64,000 nt of DNA from Pseudomonas alkylphenolica (GTDB taxonomy: Bacteria; Pseudomonadota; Gammaproteobacteria; Pseudomonadales; Pseudomonadaceae): positions 558,001-622,000 of the forward strand of contig NZ_QJRG01000033.1 in NCBI RefSeq assembly GCF_004025535.1. The letters run 5' to 3'. Below are positions 25,812 through 35,133 of the stretch, piece by piece (position 1 is the stretch's first letter; every line of letters begins with the position of its first letter). The position numbers and the translations under genes are program-made. A model generated the notes under the pieces. The model was not told the origin of the DNA, ran no database searches, and saw only the letters and a program-made list of their open reading frames with translations.

Positions 25812-26360
25812 TCAGAAGTTTGCCGGGGTTGCCGCGCTGATCAGCCGAGCCGGCTCATCGTACGGATTGCGGAAACGGTGCGGCTTGGTACTTTCAAAAT
25901 AGTAGCTGTCGCCCGCTTCGAGGATAAAAGTTTCGAGACCTACCACCAGTTCCAGGCGACCTTCGAGGAGGATGCCGGTCTCTTCACCATCATGGGTGAG
26001 CATCTCTTCGCCGGTATCGGCGCCGGGTGGATACACCTCGTTGAGAAAGGCAATGGCCCGGCTCGGGTGCGCCTTGCCCACCAGCTTCATGGTCACCGCA
26101 CCGTCGGAGATATCGATCAGTTCGTTGGCCTTGTAGACGATCTGCGTGGGGTTTTCCGGTTGCAGCTCTTCGGAAAAGAACTCGACCATGGACATCGGAA
26201 TTCCGCCCAGCACTTTACGCAGCGAGCTGATTGAAGGGCTGACGCTGTTCTTCTCGATCATCGAGATAGTGCTATTGGTGACGCCCGCACGTTTGGCGAG
26301 TTCACGCTGGGACAGGCCCTTGAGCTTGCGTATGGCTTGCAGTCGTTCACCGACGTCCAA
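25812..26360 (-). CDS. pauR: XRE-cupin regulator PauR
   Basis: 182 residues. N-terminal Cro/C1 helix-turn-helix (LSQRELAKRAGVTNSTISMIEKNSVSPSISSLRKVLGG) and a C-terminal cupin (GEEMLTHDGEETGILLEGRLELVVGLETFILEAGDSYYFESTKPHRFRN). This is the PuuR/PauR architecture. Its counterpart between dadX and cytochrome c5 in P. aeruginosa (PA5301) is the repressor of polyamine catabolism genes. The kauB and puuA-type genes in this window are natural candidates for its regulon. Confidence 0.9.
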   Translation of the reverse strand: MDVGERLQAIRKLKGLSQRELAKRAGVTNSTISMIEKNSVSPSISSLRKVLGGIPMSMVEFFSEELQPENPTQIVYKANELIDISDGAVTMKLVGKAHPSRAIAFLNEVYPPGADTGEEMLTHDGEETGILLEGRLELVVGLETFILEAGDSYYFESTKPHRFRNPYDEPARLISAATPANF

Positions 26361-26469
26361 TGCTGGAGCCCTCCTAAAACGAACGAGTGGGGTCGAAATT
26401 GAACGTTATCATCGCAACAGCGTTCAGTATTTACAACACTTCGACCCGCAGCCTGTCCGCTTTAGCGCC

Positions 26470-27543
26470 TCAATCGCCGCTGTAGTCCAGCGGAACGCGT
26501 TTGAGGTTGCAGAAAATCTGGTACGGGATCATTCCCGCCTGCATTGCCACATCGCTCGCCAGCACCTGTTTGCCCCACAGTTCGACCGGGCTGCCAACGC
26601 CTGCCTCGGGCACATCGGTAAGGTCGATGCAGAGCATGTCCATCGATACCCGACCGATGATCTGGCTGCGTTTTCCGGCCACCATCACTGGCGTTCCGGT
26701 CGGTGCCTGGCGCGGGTAACCGTCGGCATAACCCATGGCAACCACACCGACCCGCGTCGGACGCGGGCTGATGAACTTGGCGCCATAGCCTACCGGCTCT
26801 CCACTCGGCAACTCACGCACGCTGATTACCCGCGATTGCAAGGTCATCACCGGCTGCAGGCGCGCCGCTTCTGCTTGCGGCACCTCAAACGGGGTGGCGC
26901 CGTACAGCATGATGCCGGGGCGCACCCAGTCACTGGGTACCTGCGGCCAGCCCAGCACAGCAGGCGAGTTGCGCAGGCTGACCTCAGCGCTAAGGCCCTG
27001 GCGGGCAGCCTGGAACACCGCGACTTGCTCGTTGCTGGCGCTGCTGTCGAGTTCGTCGGCACGGGCGAAGTGGCTCATGAGCACAATTTTCGACACCTTG
27101 CCGGTGGCCAACAGGCGCTGGTAGGCGTTCTGGTAATCCTTGGGATGCAGGCCGACCCGATGCATGCCCGAGTCGAGTTTGAGCCAGACGTTGATCGGCT
27201 TGGCCATCGCGGTCTGTTCGATTGCTTCCAGTTGCCACAGCGAATGCACCACACACCACAGGTCGTGCTCGACGATCAGCGCCAGTTCGCTGGCCTCGAA
27301 AAAGCCTTCGAGCAGCAACACCGGGGCCTTGATCCCGGCCGCGCGCAACTCCAGGGCTTCCTCGATGCAGGCCACGGCAAAACCATCGGCCTGTTGTTCG
27401 AGCGCCAGTGCGCAACGTACGGCGCCATGACCATAGGCATCCGCCTTGATCACCGCGAGGGCCTTGGCACCGGACAATTCGCGGGCCAGTTGATAGTTGT
27501 GACGCAGTGCTTGCAGATCGATGAGGGCACGGGCAGGACGCAT
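26470..27543 (-). CDS. dadX: Catabolic alanine racemase DadX
   Basis: 357 residues. The PLP lysine is K33 ([12 protein letters not shown]), the catalytic Tyr lies in [28 protein letters not shown], and [11 protein letters not shown] and GRVSMDM are family motifs. It interconverts L- and D-alanine so that DadA can oxidise the D-form. ATG 27543 matches the family start [13 protein letters not shown]; in-frame sequence upstream is non-homologous and overlaps a terminator. It is the third gene of the leftward dadA-rid-dadX set. Confidence 0.95.
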   Translation of the reverse strand: MRPARALIDLQALRHNYQLARELSGAKALAVIKADAYGHGAVRCALALEQQADGFAVACIEEALELRAAGIKAPVLLLEGFFEASELALIVEHDLWCVVHSLWQLEAIEQTAMAKPINVWLKLDSGMHRVGLHPKDYQNAYQRLLATGKVSKIVLMSHFARADELDSSASNEQVAVFQAARQGLSAEVSLRNSPAVLGWPQVPSDWVRPGIMLYGATPFEVPQAEAARLQPVMTLQSRVISVRELPSGEPVGYGAKFISPRPTRVGVVAMGYADGYPRQAPTGTPVMVAGKRSQIIGRVSMDMLCIDLTDVPEAGVGSPVELWGKQVLASDVAMQAGMIPYQIFCNLKRVPLDYSGD

Positions 27544-27573
27544 GACGGCAGCCTTCTGGGCAGTCTGGTTAGA

Positions 27574-27628
27574 ATAAAAAACCCGGCGCCCGAATGCGGC
27601 ATGTAGGCCGCAAGCGGCACCGGGTGAG
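27574..27628 (-). terminator. Rho-independent terminator between the Rid gene and dadX
   Basis: On the minus strand, CACCCGGTGCC pairs with GGGCGCCGGG around an inner stem GCCGCTTGCGGC, followed by TTTTTTATTC. It lies between two genes of the same direction, so dadX may depend on readthrough or its own promoter. Confidence 0.7.
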
Positions 27629-27638
27629 GGATTGCGGG

Positions 27639-27992
27639 TTACGGCAGCGCAGCCACCACCGACAGTTCGACGAGGATTTCCGGCTCGCACAGCTTGGCCT
27701 CGACGGTGGCACGGGCCGGTGCGACGCCCTTGGGCAGCCACTGGTCCCAGACACTGTTCATGCCCTGGAAGTGCGCATCGATGTCCTTGAGGTAGATGGT
27801 CACCGAGAGCAAACGGCTCTTGTCGGTGCCCGCCAGGTCCAATAGACGCTCGATGTTGGCCAGCGTTTCGCGGGTTTGCTGCTCAATGCCGGCATTCATG
27901 TCGTCGCCCACCTGGCCCGCCAGGTAAACGGTGCCATTGTGGGTAACGATCTGGCTCATGCGCTCATTGGTGAGCTGGCGCTGGACTGACAT
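27639..27992 (-). CDS. Rid family (RidA-like) protein of the dad operon
   Basis: 117 residues, a single YjgF/YER057c/UK114 domain: [37 protein letters not shown], with the arginine that binds the substrate carboxylate in [25 protein letters not shown]. Its start lies 29 bp inside dadA, so they are co-translated. DadA produces an imino acid from D-alanine and Rid proteins hydrolyse such imines, so removal of the DadA product is the likely role. A second, canonical ridA is at 59523. Confidence 0.92.
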   Translation of the reverse strand: MSVQRQLTNERMSQIVTHNGTVYLAGQVGDDMNAGIEQQTRETLANIERLLDLAGTDKSRLLSVTIYLKDIDAHFQGMNSVWDQWLPKGVAPARATVEAKLCEPEILVELSVVAALP

Positions 27993-29265
27993 GTTTTGCA
28001 GGCTCCTGGTGTTTTCCGTAACGAGAGATATCGAGACCTTCGGCGCTGATCTGCGGCTTTTTGCGCGCGATCAGATCGGCCAGCAAACGCCCCGAACCGC
28101 ATGCCATGGTCCAGCCCAAAGTACCGTGACCGGTATTGAGGAACAGGTTGCGGAATGGCGTTGCCCCTACGATCGGCGTGCCGTCCGGGGTGGTCGGACG
28201 CAGGCCGGTCCAGAAACTGGCCTGGCTCAGGTCACCGCCGCGAGGATAAAGATCGTTGACGATCATCTCCAGCGTTTCGCGTCGACGCGGATTGAGCGAC
28301 AGGTCAAAACCGGCGATTTCAGCCATGCCGCCAACCCGGATACGGTTGTCGAAACGGGTAATCGCGACCTTGTAGGTCTCGTCCAGAATGGTCGAGGTCG
28401 GGGCCATGGCCGGGTCGGTGATCGGCACGGTCAGCGAGTAACCTTTGAGCGGATAGACCGGAGCCTTGATGCCCAGCGGTTTGAGCAGCTGTGGCGAATA
28501 GCTGCCCAGGGCCAGCACGTAACGGTCGGCGGTTTCCAGCTTGCCGTCGATCCATACGCCGTTGATGCGGTCACCGGCGTAGTCCAGGCGCTGAATGTCC
28601 TGACCGAAGCGGAACTCGACACCGAGTTTGATCGCCATCTCCGCCAGGCGTGTCGTGAACATCTGGCAGTCACCGGTCTGGTCGTTGGGCAGACGCAGGG
28701 CGCCGGCGAGGATGTCGGTGACGTTGGCCAGGGCCGGTTCGACGCGGGCAATGCCTTCACGGTCGAGCACTTCGTACGGCACACCGGACTGTTCCAGTAC
28801 CGCGATGTCCTTGGCGGCACTGTCCAGTTGCGCCTGGGTGCGGAACAGCTGGGTGGTCCCCAGGGTCCGGCCTTCGTAGGCGATACCGGTTTCGGCGCGC
28901 AGTTCGTCGAGGCAGTCACGGCTGTACTCGGACAGACGGACCATGCGCTCCTTGTTCACCGCATAACGGTTCGCGGTGCAGTTGCGCAGCATTTGCGCCA
29001 TCCACAGGTACTGGTCGATGTCGGCGGTGGCTTTGATGGCCAACGGCGCGTGGCGCTCGAGCAGCCACTTGATGGCCTTGAGCGGCACACCAGGGGCAGC
29101 CCAGGGCGAAGCGTAACCCGGCGAGACCTGGCCGGCGTTGGCAAAACTGGTTTCCATGGCAACGGCCGGTTGGCGGTCGACCACGACGACTTCAAAACCC
29201 TGCCGTGCCAGATAGTAGGCACTGGCGGTTCCGATCACACCGCTACCAAGTACCAGAACTCGCAT
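27964..29265 (-). CDS. dadA: D-amino acid dehydrogenase small subunit DadA
   Basis: 433 residues. The FAD-binding fold is at the very start ([30 protein letters not shown]) and the family motifs [20 protein letters not shown] and [23 protein letters not shown] are present. It oxidises D-alanine and other D-amino acids and passes electrons to the respiratory chain at the inner membrane. It heads the leftward dadA-rid-dadX set and is divergent from the lrp/dadR gene. Length is normal. Confidence 0.96.
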   Translation of the reverse strand: MRVLVLGSGVIGTASAYYLARQGFEVVVVDRQPAVAMETSFANAGQVSPGYASPWAAPGVPLKAIKWLLERHAPLAIKATADIDQYLWMAQMLRNCTANRYAVNKERMVRLSEYSRDCLDELRAETGIAYEGRTLGTTQLFRTQAQLDSAAKDIAVLEQSGVPYEVLDREGIARVEPALANVTDILAGALRLPNDQTGDCQMFTTRLAEMAIKLGVEFRFGQDIQRLDYAGDRINGVWIDGKLETADRYVLALGSYSPQLLKPLGIKAPVYPLKGYSLTVPITDPAMAPTSTILDETYKVAITRFDNRIRVGGMAEIAGFDLSLNPRRRETLEMIVNDLYPRGGDLSQASFWTGLRPTTPDGTPIVGATPFRNLFLNTGHGTLGWTMACGSGRLLADLIARKKPQISAEGLDISRYGKHQEPAKHVSPAPAHQ

Positions 29266-29325
29266 GTTGATTACCCTCGACGCAGCGTACCGCTGACATT
29301 TGTTGTTAATGGCATAGATGCGCGC

Positions 29326-29360
29326 AGTATAGGAATGTATGACCAGTGCATTTCACTATA
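29326..29360 (-). promoter_or_regulatory. dadA promoter and probable DadR/Lrp site
   Basis: The minus strand has a good -10 (TATACT, 29331-29326) and only a weak -35, as expected for an activated promoter. An imperfect dyad, TATAG-G-AATG at 29328-29337 facing CATT-TCA-CTATA at 29349-29360, overlaps it and fits a dimeric Lrp-type protein. Confidence 0.45.
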
Positions 29361-29421
29361 TAAAAGCCTATATTTGGCGACAATTCTCGGCAAAGCAGGC
29401 TTTTACGGAGGGGCATCCACT

Positions 29422-29910
29422 ATGAGAACCCAGCATCAAAGCAAACGCGAACTGGACAAGATCGACCGCAATATCCTGCGGATCCTGCAGGCAGATGGGC
29501 GTATCTCGTTTACCGAGCTGGGCGAGAAAGTCGGGTTGTCGACCACGCCCTGCACCGAGCGGGTGCGGCGCCTGGAGCGCGAGGGCATCATCATGGGCTA
29601 CAACGCCCGGCTCAACCCGCAGCACCTCAAGGGCAGCCTGCTGGTGTTCGTCGAGATCAGCCTGGACTACAAGTCGGGGGACACCTTCGAGGAGTTTCGC
29701 CGCGCGGTGCTGAAGCTGCCCCACGTATTGGAATGCCACCTGGTGTCGGGCGATTTCGACTATCTGGTGAAGGCGCGGATTTCGGAGATGGCCTCCTACC
29801 GCAAGCTGCTGGGCGACATCCTGCTCAAGCTGCCGCACGTGCGTGAATCGAAGAGTTACATCGTTATGGAAGAGGTCAAGGAAAGCCTTAACCTGCCGAT
29901 TCCGGACTGA
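29422..29910 (+). CDS. lrp: Lrp/AsnC family regulator (DadR/Lrp)
   Basis: 162 residues. Helix-turn-helix: LDKIDRNILRILQADGRISFTELGEKVGLSTTPCTERVRRLEREGII; C-terminal RAM effector domain: ECHLVSGDFDYLVKARISEM. GGAGG lies 9 nt before ATG 29422. It is divergent from dadA with 156 bp between the starts; the corresponding P. aeruginosa gene (DadR, PA5308) activates dadAX in response to L-alanine. Upstream in-frame sequence extending to 27931 lies antisense to dadA and is not part of the gene. Confidence 0.95.
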   Translation: MRTQHQSKRELDKIDRNILRILQADGRISFTELGEKVGLSTTPCTERVRRLEREGIIMGYNARLNPQHLKGSLLVFVEISLDYKSGDTFEEFRRAVLKLPHVLECHLVSGDFDYLVKARISEMASYRKLLGDILLKLPHVRESKSYIVMEEVKESLNLPIPD

Positions 29911-29913
29911 GCT

Positions 29914-30267
29914 TCAGACCAGCACCTGGCGGGAGCTGGCGATGTACGCGTGCACCAGCTTCTCGGCCTGCGGGTCGATCATCTCGGCCGGGCCGCGACC
30001 ATTGGGGCATGGCAGGCGCGGCGTGGTGCCGAACAACCGGCAGATCAGCGGCCGCTCCTCGTACACGGTGCAACCATTGGGGCCCAGGTGCACGCAGTTG
30101 AGCTCGGCCAGGGCCGCCTCTTGCTCGGCCGCGCTCTTGCGCGGCAGGCGCGCCATCTCTTGCGACGAGGTGGTCACCGGCCCGCAGCAATCGTGACAGC
30201 CGGGCACGCATTCGAAGGACGGGATCTGCTCACGCAGGAAGCGGATCTTGTGCTGGTTGCAACTCAT
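29914..30267 (-). CDS. YkgJ family Cys-cluster (putative Fe-S or zinc) protein
   Basis: 117 residues from ATG 30267. It shows the YkgJ/CxxxCxxC pattern: CVPGCHDCCGPV, a later Cys in ELNCVHLGPNGCTVYEERPLICRLFGTTPRLPCPNG, eight or more Cys in all that could hold a metal centre. Family function is unknown; some members are annotated as Fe-S oxidoreductases. An alternative ATG at 30309 has a GTGGGG-like site upstream and would add 14 residues. It is convergent with lrp (3 bp apart) and divergent from the PuuB-like oxidase. Confidence 0.8.
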   Translation of the reverse strand: MSCNQHKIRFLREQIPSFECVPGCHDCCGPVTTSSQEMARLPRKSAAEQEAALAELNCVHLGPNGCTVYEERPLICRLFGTTPRLPCPNGRGPAEMIDPQAEKLVHAYIASSRQVLV

Positions 30268-30379
30268 GGCGGCCTTGGCTGAAACAGGGAAAGACCAATT
30301 TTGCCTCATGGTTGCCCCACCGTGAAAGCACGGCTTATCCTGCGTCAATTTTTCCAAACACCCGAATCAGGATGACCCC

Positions 30380-31684
30380 ATGACCGCCGGTGCCCCGCTG
30401 CCTGCTTCGCACACTGCCTCCTACTACGCCGCCAGCAGTGCTCCGCAGCCGGACTACGCACCCTTGGCTGGCGAGCAGCAGTGCGACGTCTGCGTGGTGG
30501 GTGGCGGCTACTCCGGGCTGAACACCGCCATCGAGCTGGCCGAGCGCGGCCTCAGCGTGGTGCTGCTGGAGGCCCGGCGCATCGGCTGGGGCGCCAGCGG
30601 CCGTAATGGCGGCCAGTTGATTCGCGGGGTCGGTCATGGTCTGGAGCAGTTCCGTCCACAGCTGGGTGAGAGCGGTGTGCGGGCGCTGAAACTGATGGGG
30701 CTCGAGGCGGTAGAGATCGTCCGCGAGCGCATCGAACGTCATGCCATCGAATGCGACCTGACCTGGGGTTACTGCGACCTGGCCAACAAACCGCGGGACT
30801 ACCAGGGCTTCATCGAAGATGCCGAAGAACTGCAGAGCCTGGGCTACCGCCACGAATTACGCCTGGTAGAGCCGGGGCAGATGCACACGGTGATTGGCTC
30901 GCAGCGTTACCTCGGCGGCATGATTGACATGGGCTCGGGCCACTTGCACCCGTTGAACCTGGCCATCGGGGAAGCGGCAGTGGCGGCGCGGCTGGGGGTA
31001 AGGCTGTATGAACAGTCGCCGGTCACCCGCATCGACTACGGTCCGCAAGTTCGGGTCCACACTGCCCAAGGCTCGGTACGCGCCAACACTTTGGTGCTCG
31101 CCTGCAATGCCTACCTGAACAACCTGAACCCGCAGCTGGGTGGCAAGATCCTGCCCGCCGGCAGCTACATCATCGCCACCGAGCCATTGAGCGAAACCCA
31201 GGCCCGGCAGCTGCTACCGCAGAACATGGCGGTGTGCGACCAACGCGTGACGGTCGACTACTTCCGCCTGTCGGCCGACCGCCGGTTGCTGTTCGGTGGT
31301 GCCTGCCACTACTCCGGCCGGGATCCGCAGGACATCGCCGGTTACATGCGGCCGAAGATGCTCAAAGTATTCCCGCAACTGGCAGATACGCGCATCGACT
31401 ATCAGTGGGGCGGCATGATCGGCATCGGCGCCAACCGCCTGCCACAGATCGGCCGCCTGCGCGAACAACCCAACGTGTATTACGCCCAGGCCTACGCTGG
31501 TCACGGCCTGAACGCCACGCACCTGGCCGGCCGCCTGCTGGGCGAGGCGATCAGCGGCGAACAGGCTGGACGCTTCGACCTGTTCGCCCAGGTCCCACAC
31601 ATGACCTTCCCTGGCGGCAAACACCTGCGCTCGCCGCTGCTGGCCCTGGGCATGCTCTGGCATCGCCTCAAGGAACTGCTCTAG
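30380..31684 (+). CDS. Gamma-glutamylputrescine oxidoreductase-like FAD enzyme (PuuB/PauB type)
   Basis: 434 residues of the DAO family. Dinucleotide fold VCVVGGGYSGLNTAIELAERGLSVVLLEA, then GWGASGRNGGQLIRGVG; C-terminal motifs WGGMIGIGANRLPQIGRL and QAYAGHGLNATHLAGRLLGEAI. In P. aeruginosa the syntenic gene PA5309 is one of the PauB paralogues that oxidise gamma-glutamyl-polyamines. kauB, which would take the resulting aldehyde, lies about 5 kb downstream. Assignment to the pathway rests on family and synteny. Its stop codon overlaps that of the convergent DUF1127 gene in a shared CTAG. Confidence 0.85.
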   Translation: MTAGAPLPASHTASYYAASSAPQPDYAPLAGEQQCDVCVVGGGYSGLNTAIELAERGLSVVLLEARRIGWGASGRNGGQLIRGVGHGLEQFRPQLGESGVRALKLMGLEAVEIVRERIERHAIECDLTWGYCDLANKPRDYQGFIEDAEELQSLGYRHELRLVEPGQMHTVIGSQRYLGGMIDMGSGHLHPLNLAIGEAAVAARLGVRLYEQSPVTRIDYGPQVRVHTAQGSVRANTLVLACNAYLNNLNPQLGGKILPAGSYIIATEPLSETQARQLLPQNMAVCDQRVTVDYFRLSADRRLLFGGACHYSGRDPQDIAGYMRPKMLKVFPQLADTRIDYQWGGMIGIGANRLPQIGRLREQPNVYYAQAYAGHGLNATHLAGRLLGEAISGEQAGRFDLFAQVPHMTFPGGKHLRSPLLALGMLWHRLKELL

Positions 31685-31911
31685 GAACGCCAGAAAGGCT
31701 TGAGCCCCTCTTCACGGGCCTGCGCCGGCGTCAGGCCGATATCGCGCAGCTGCTCGGGCGTCAGCTCCAGCAGGGCGCGGCGGCTGTGCCAACGGTGCGC
31801 CATCAGCCCCCAGCGGCCCAGCCCGGCCGGCACATCAACCAGCTGAACACGCCGTTCCCGGCTCAGTTCTTCCGCGTGCAATTTAAGGCGCACATCGCTC
31901 ATACCGCTCAT
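31681..31911 (-). CDS. DUF1127 small protein
   Basis: 76 residues. The C-terminal half carries the DUF1127 pattern with conserved RRALLELTPEQLRDIGLTPAQAREEG. It is basic and Arg-rich. Small DUF1127 proteins affect RNA turnover and phosphate or carbon metabolism in some alphaproteobacteria; a role here is not established. GGAGG lies 9 nt before ATG 31911. It is divergent from the MocR regulator gene, which makes it a possible target of that regulator. Confidence 0.85.
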   Translation of the reverse strand: MSGMSDVRLKLHAEELSRERRVQLVDVPAGLGRWGLMAHRWHSRRALLELTPEQLRDIGLTPAQAREEGLKPFWRS

Positions 31912-31990
31912 TGCCTGATTCCTCCGGGGTGGGCTAACCGTAGGAAAAGCATGCGCGAATGAGAGAAACCATTACAGATTCAAAAGCGGT

Positions 31991-32043
31991 GTATTATTTC
32001 CATACAGAATTGCTGATTTTCTGACTGAATGCGGTATTTTTTC
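31991..32043. promoter_or_regulatory. Direct repeats upstream of the MocR gene
   Basis: GTATTATTTC (31991-32000) and GTATTTTTTC (32034-32043) match at 9 of 10 positions and are 43 bp apart, close to four helical turns. MocR proteins often bind direct repeats near their own promoter. Confidence 0.4.
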
Positions 32044-32089
32044 AGCATCTGTACTGGTTTGCTACTGAAAGTCTGCGCTGGAGTATGCC

Positions 32090-33520
32090 ATGAGCCTTTA
32101 CGTCAACCTTGCCGAGTTGCTGGGAGCCCGCATCGAGCAGGGCCTGTACCGACCGGGCGACCGTTTGCCCTCGGTGCGCGCCCTGAGCGTGGAGCACGGG
32201 GTGAGCCTGAGCACCGTGCAACAGGCCTATCGCCTGCTCGAAGACAATGGCCTAGCCGCACCGCGCCCGAAGTCCGGCTACTTCGTGCCCATCGATCGCA
32301 GCCTCCCCGCCCTGCCCGCCATCAGCCGGCCAGCGCAGCGCCCGGTTGAAATCTCGCAGTGGGAGCAGGTCATCGAGCTGGTGCGCAGCGTGCCGAACAA
32401 GGACGTCGTGCAACTGGGCCGCGGTATGCCGGATGTCGACAGCCCGACACTCAAGCCGCTGTTGCGCAGCCTGGCGCAATTGAGCCGGCGCCAGGACATG
32501 CCGGGGCTCTATTACGACACCATTTCCGGCACCCTGGCGCTGCGCGAACAAATCGCCCGGCTGATGCTCGACTCCGGCTGCAGTATCGATCCGGCCGACC
32601 TGGTGGTGACCACCGGTTGCCACGAAGCACTGTCTGCGAGCATCCGCGCGGTCTGCCAGCCCGGTGATATCGTCGCGGTCGACTCGCCGAGCTTTCATGG
32701 CGCCATGCAAACCCTCAAGGGGCTGGGCATGAAGGCCCTGGAGATCCCCACCGACCCGCTCACCGGTATCAGCCTGGAAGCCCTCGAGCTGGCGCTGGAA
32801 CAGTGGCCGATCAAACTCATCCAGATCACCCCGAGCTGCAACAACCCCCTTGGCTATATCATGCCCGAGGCGCGCAAGAGGGCCCTGCTGACCCTGGCCC
32901 AGCGCTTCGACGTGGCCATCCTCGAGGATGATGTGTACGGCGACCTGGCCTACACCTACCCTCGCCCGCGCACCATCAAGTCGTTCGACGAAGACGGCCG
33001 CGTGCTGCTCTGCAGTTCGTTCTCCAAGACCCTCGCCCCTGGCCTGCGCATCGGCTGGGTCGCGCCGGGGCGCTACCTGGAGCGGGTGCTGCACATGAAG
33101 TACATCAGCACCGGCTGCACCGCCACCCAGCCGCAACTGGCGATTGCCGACTTCATCGAGGGCGGCCACTACCAGCCGCACTTGCGGCGCATGCGGAGCC
33201 AGTACCAGCGTAGCCGCGATCAGATGAGCGACTGGGTGACCCGCTACTTCCCGCCAGGCACCCGCGCCAGCCGCCCCCAGGGTGGCTTCATGCTGTGGGT
33301 GGAATTGCCGGAAAGTTTCGACACCCTCCGCCTGAACCGGGCTTTACTTGGGCAGGGTGTGCAAATCGCCGTGGGCAGCATTTTTTCCGCCTCGGGCAAG
33401 TACCGTAACTGCTTGCGGATGAATTTTGCCGCGCGCCCGACACAGGAAATCGAAGCCGCCGTGCGCAAGGTGGGTGAAACCGCCATTCGTCTACTGGCCG
33501 AGGCCGCCAGTGACGCGTAA
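32090..33520 (+). CDS. MocR-type regulator: GntR helix-turn-helix fused to PLP aminotransferase fold
   Basis: 476 residues. N-terminal winged helix (GLYRPGDRLPSVRALSVEHGVSLSTVQQAYRLLEDNGL) joined to a fold-type I aminotransferase domain with SCNNPLGYIMP, a DDVYGDLAY substrate/PLP-binding segment and the PLP lysine in SSFSKTLAPGLRIGWVAPG. Such proteins sense an amino acid or vitamin B6 species through PLP. The ligand is unknown; the amine-catabolism neighbourhood is suggestive only. It is divergent from DUF1127 and about 60 bp upstream of the PLD-like lipoprotein gene. Confidence 0.92.
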   Translation: MSLYVNLAELLGARIEQGLYRPGDRLPSVRALSVEHGVSLSTVQQAYRLLEDNGLAAPRPKSGYFVPIDRSLPALPAISRPAQRPVEISQWEQVIELVRSVPNKDVVQLGRGMPDVDSPTLKPLLRSLAQLSRRQDMPGLYYDTISGTLALREQIARLMLDSGCSIDPADLVVTTGCHEALSASIRAVCQPGDIVAVDSPSFHGAMQTLKGLGMKALEIPTDPLTGISLEALELALEQWPIKLIQITPSCNNPLGYIMPEARKRALLTLAQRFDVAILEDDVYGDLAYTYPRPRTIKSFDEDGRVLLCSSFSKTLAPGLRIGWVAPGRYLERVLHMKYISTGCTATQPQLAIADFIEGGHYQPHLRRMRSQYQRSRDQMSDWVTRYFPPGTRASRPQGGFMLWVELPESFDTLRLNRALLGQGVQIAVGSIFSASGKYRNCLRMNFAARPTQEIEAAVRKVGETAIRLLAEAASDA

Positions 33521-33579
33521 CGTGCCGCCGCCGCTTGTGGTCGATGCCCTTCCACCTCTGTCGTAAAGGACCCTGCACC

Positions 33580-35133
33580 TTGAGAAACCCGTGCACGCTG
33601 CCCCTGCTACTGTCGCTGCTGTTCGTGCTCAGCGGCTGCGCCAGTATCAGCCAGCCCCGGGAAGTCACCCAGGCCTTGCCTGCCGGCGACTCGGCCTTTG
33701 GCCGCTCGGTGCAACGCCAGGCCGCCAGTTACGAGGGGCGCTCCGGCTTTCGCTTGCTGCCCAACAGCAATGAAGCGTTTCGCGCCCGCGCCGAGCTTAT
33801 CCGCAATGCCCAGTCGAGCATCGACCTGCAGTACTACATCGTCCATGACGGTTTGAGCACCCGCGCACTGGTTCATGAACTGTTGCAGGCGGCTGACCGC
33901 GGCGTGCGCATCCGCATCCTGCTCGATGACACCAACAGCGATGATCTTGAAGACAAGATGGGCGCGCTCAACGCGCACCCCAACATCCACATCCGCGTGT
34001 TCAACCCGCTGCAGCTTGGCCGCAGCACCGGGGTAACCCGGGCGGTCGGCCGCTTGTTCAACCTCAGGCTGCAACACCGACGCATGCACAACAAGTTGTG
34101 GCTGGTGGACAACAGTATGGCCATCGTCGGCGGCCGCAACCTGGGTGACGAATACTTTGATGCCAAGCCCAACCTGAACTTCACCGACATCGACCTCCTC
34201 GGTGTCGGCCCGGTCGCCGAACAGCTGGGCCACAGCTTTGACCAGTACTGGAACAGTGCTTTGAGCCAGCCGATCGAAGACTTCCTCTGGCGCAAGCCCG
34301 ATGCCGACGACCTGCAGGCCAGCCGCCAGCGCCTGGAGGCGTCACTGGCCGAGGCGCGGATCAAGCACAAGGACCTCTATGATCGCCTGATGGCGTACCA
34401 GACCAACCCACGCCTGGGCGTCTGGCGCAACGAGCTGATCTGGGCGCACAACCAGGCCGTCTGGGATGCGCCCAGCAAGGTCCTGGCCCGTGACGAACCC
34501 GACCCGCAACTGCTGCTGACCCGCCAGCTGCTCCCGGACCTGAATGCGGTGCAGCACGAACTGATCCTGATATCGGCGTATTTCGTCCCCGGCGAGACCG
34601 GATTGCTCTACCTGACCAGCCAGGCCGATGCCGGTGTCTCGGTCAAGTTGCTGACCAACTCGCTGGAAGCCACCGATGTACCCGCCGTCCATGGTGGCTA
34701 TGCGCCCTACCGCAAGGCCCTGCTGGAGCATGGCGTACAGCTTTACGAGCTGCGCCGTCAGCCGGGCGCGCCGCGCCCCCGGACGCTGAGCCTGCACGGC
34801 AGCTCGGATTCCAGCCTGCACAGCAAGGCGATCATCCTCGACCGACGCAAGACGTTTATCGGCTCGTTCAACTTCGACCCGCGTTCGGTGCTGTGGAATA
34901 CCGAAGTGGGCGTGCTGGTGGACAGCCCGGAGCTGGCCGAGTACACCCGTTACCTGGCCGCCCAGGGCATGGCCCCGGCGTTGAGCTATCAGCCCCAGCT
35001 GAGCGACGGCAAGCTGGTGTGGATCACCGAGGACAACCACCGCCTGCATACCCTCACCACCGAGCCAGGCGGCCTCTGGCGCCGCTTCAATGCCTGGATC
35101 AGCAAGGCCGTTGGCCTGGAGCGGATGCTCTAG
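33580..35133 (+). CDS. Phospholipase D-like lipoprotein (ClsC/YmdC type), TTG start
   Basis: 517 residues. Two HKD motifs are intact: HNKLWLVDNSMAIVGGRN and HSKAIILDRRKTFIGSFNFDP. This resembles ClsC-type cardiolipin synthases rather than the membrane-spanning ClsA. The N-terminus is a lipoprotein signal peptide (TLPLLLSLLFVLSGC). I prefer TTG 33580, with AAAGGA about 9-10 nt upstream, because it starts directly at the signal peptide; ATG 33544 would add 12 residues. The likely reaction is transfer or hydrolysis of phosphatidyl groups at the membrane surface. The stop overlaps the convergent MFS gene. Confidence 0.82.
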   Translation: MRNPCTLPLLLSLLFVLSGCASISQPREVTQALPAGDSAFGRSVQRQAASYEGRSGFRLLPNSNEAFRARAELIRNAQSSIDLQYYIVHDGLSTRALVHELLQAADRGVRIRILLDDTNSDDLEDKMGALNAHPNIHIRVFNPLQLGRSTGVTRAVGRLFNLRLQHRRMHNKLWLVDNSMAIVGGRNLGDEYFDAKPNLNFTDIDLLGVGPVAEQLGHSFDQYWNSALSQPIEDFLWRKPDADDLQASRQRLEASLAEARIKHKDLYDRLMAYQTNPRLGVWRNELIWAHNQAVWDAPSKVLARDEPDPQLLLTRQLLPDLNAVQHELILISAYFVPGETGLLYLTSQADAGVSVKLLTNSLEATDVPAVHGGYAPYRKALLEHGVQLYELRRQPGAPRPRTLSLHGSSDSSLHSKAIILDRRKTFIGSFNFDPRSVLWNTEVGVLVDSPELAEYTRYLAAQGMAPALSYQPQLSDGKLVWITEDNHRLHTLTTEPGGLWRRFNAWISKAVGLERML

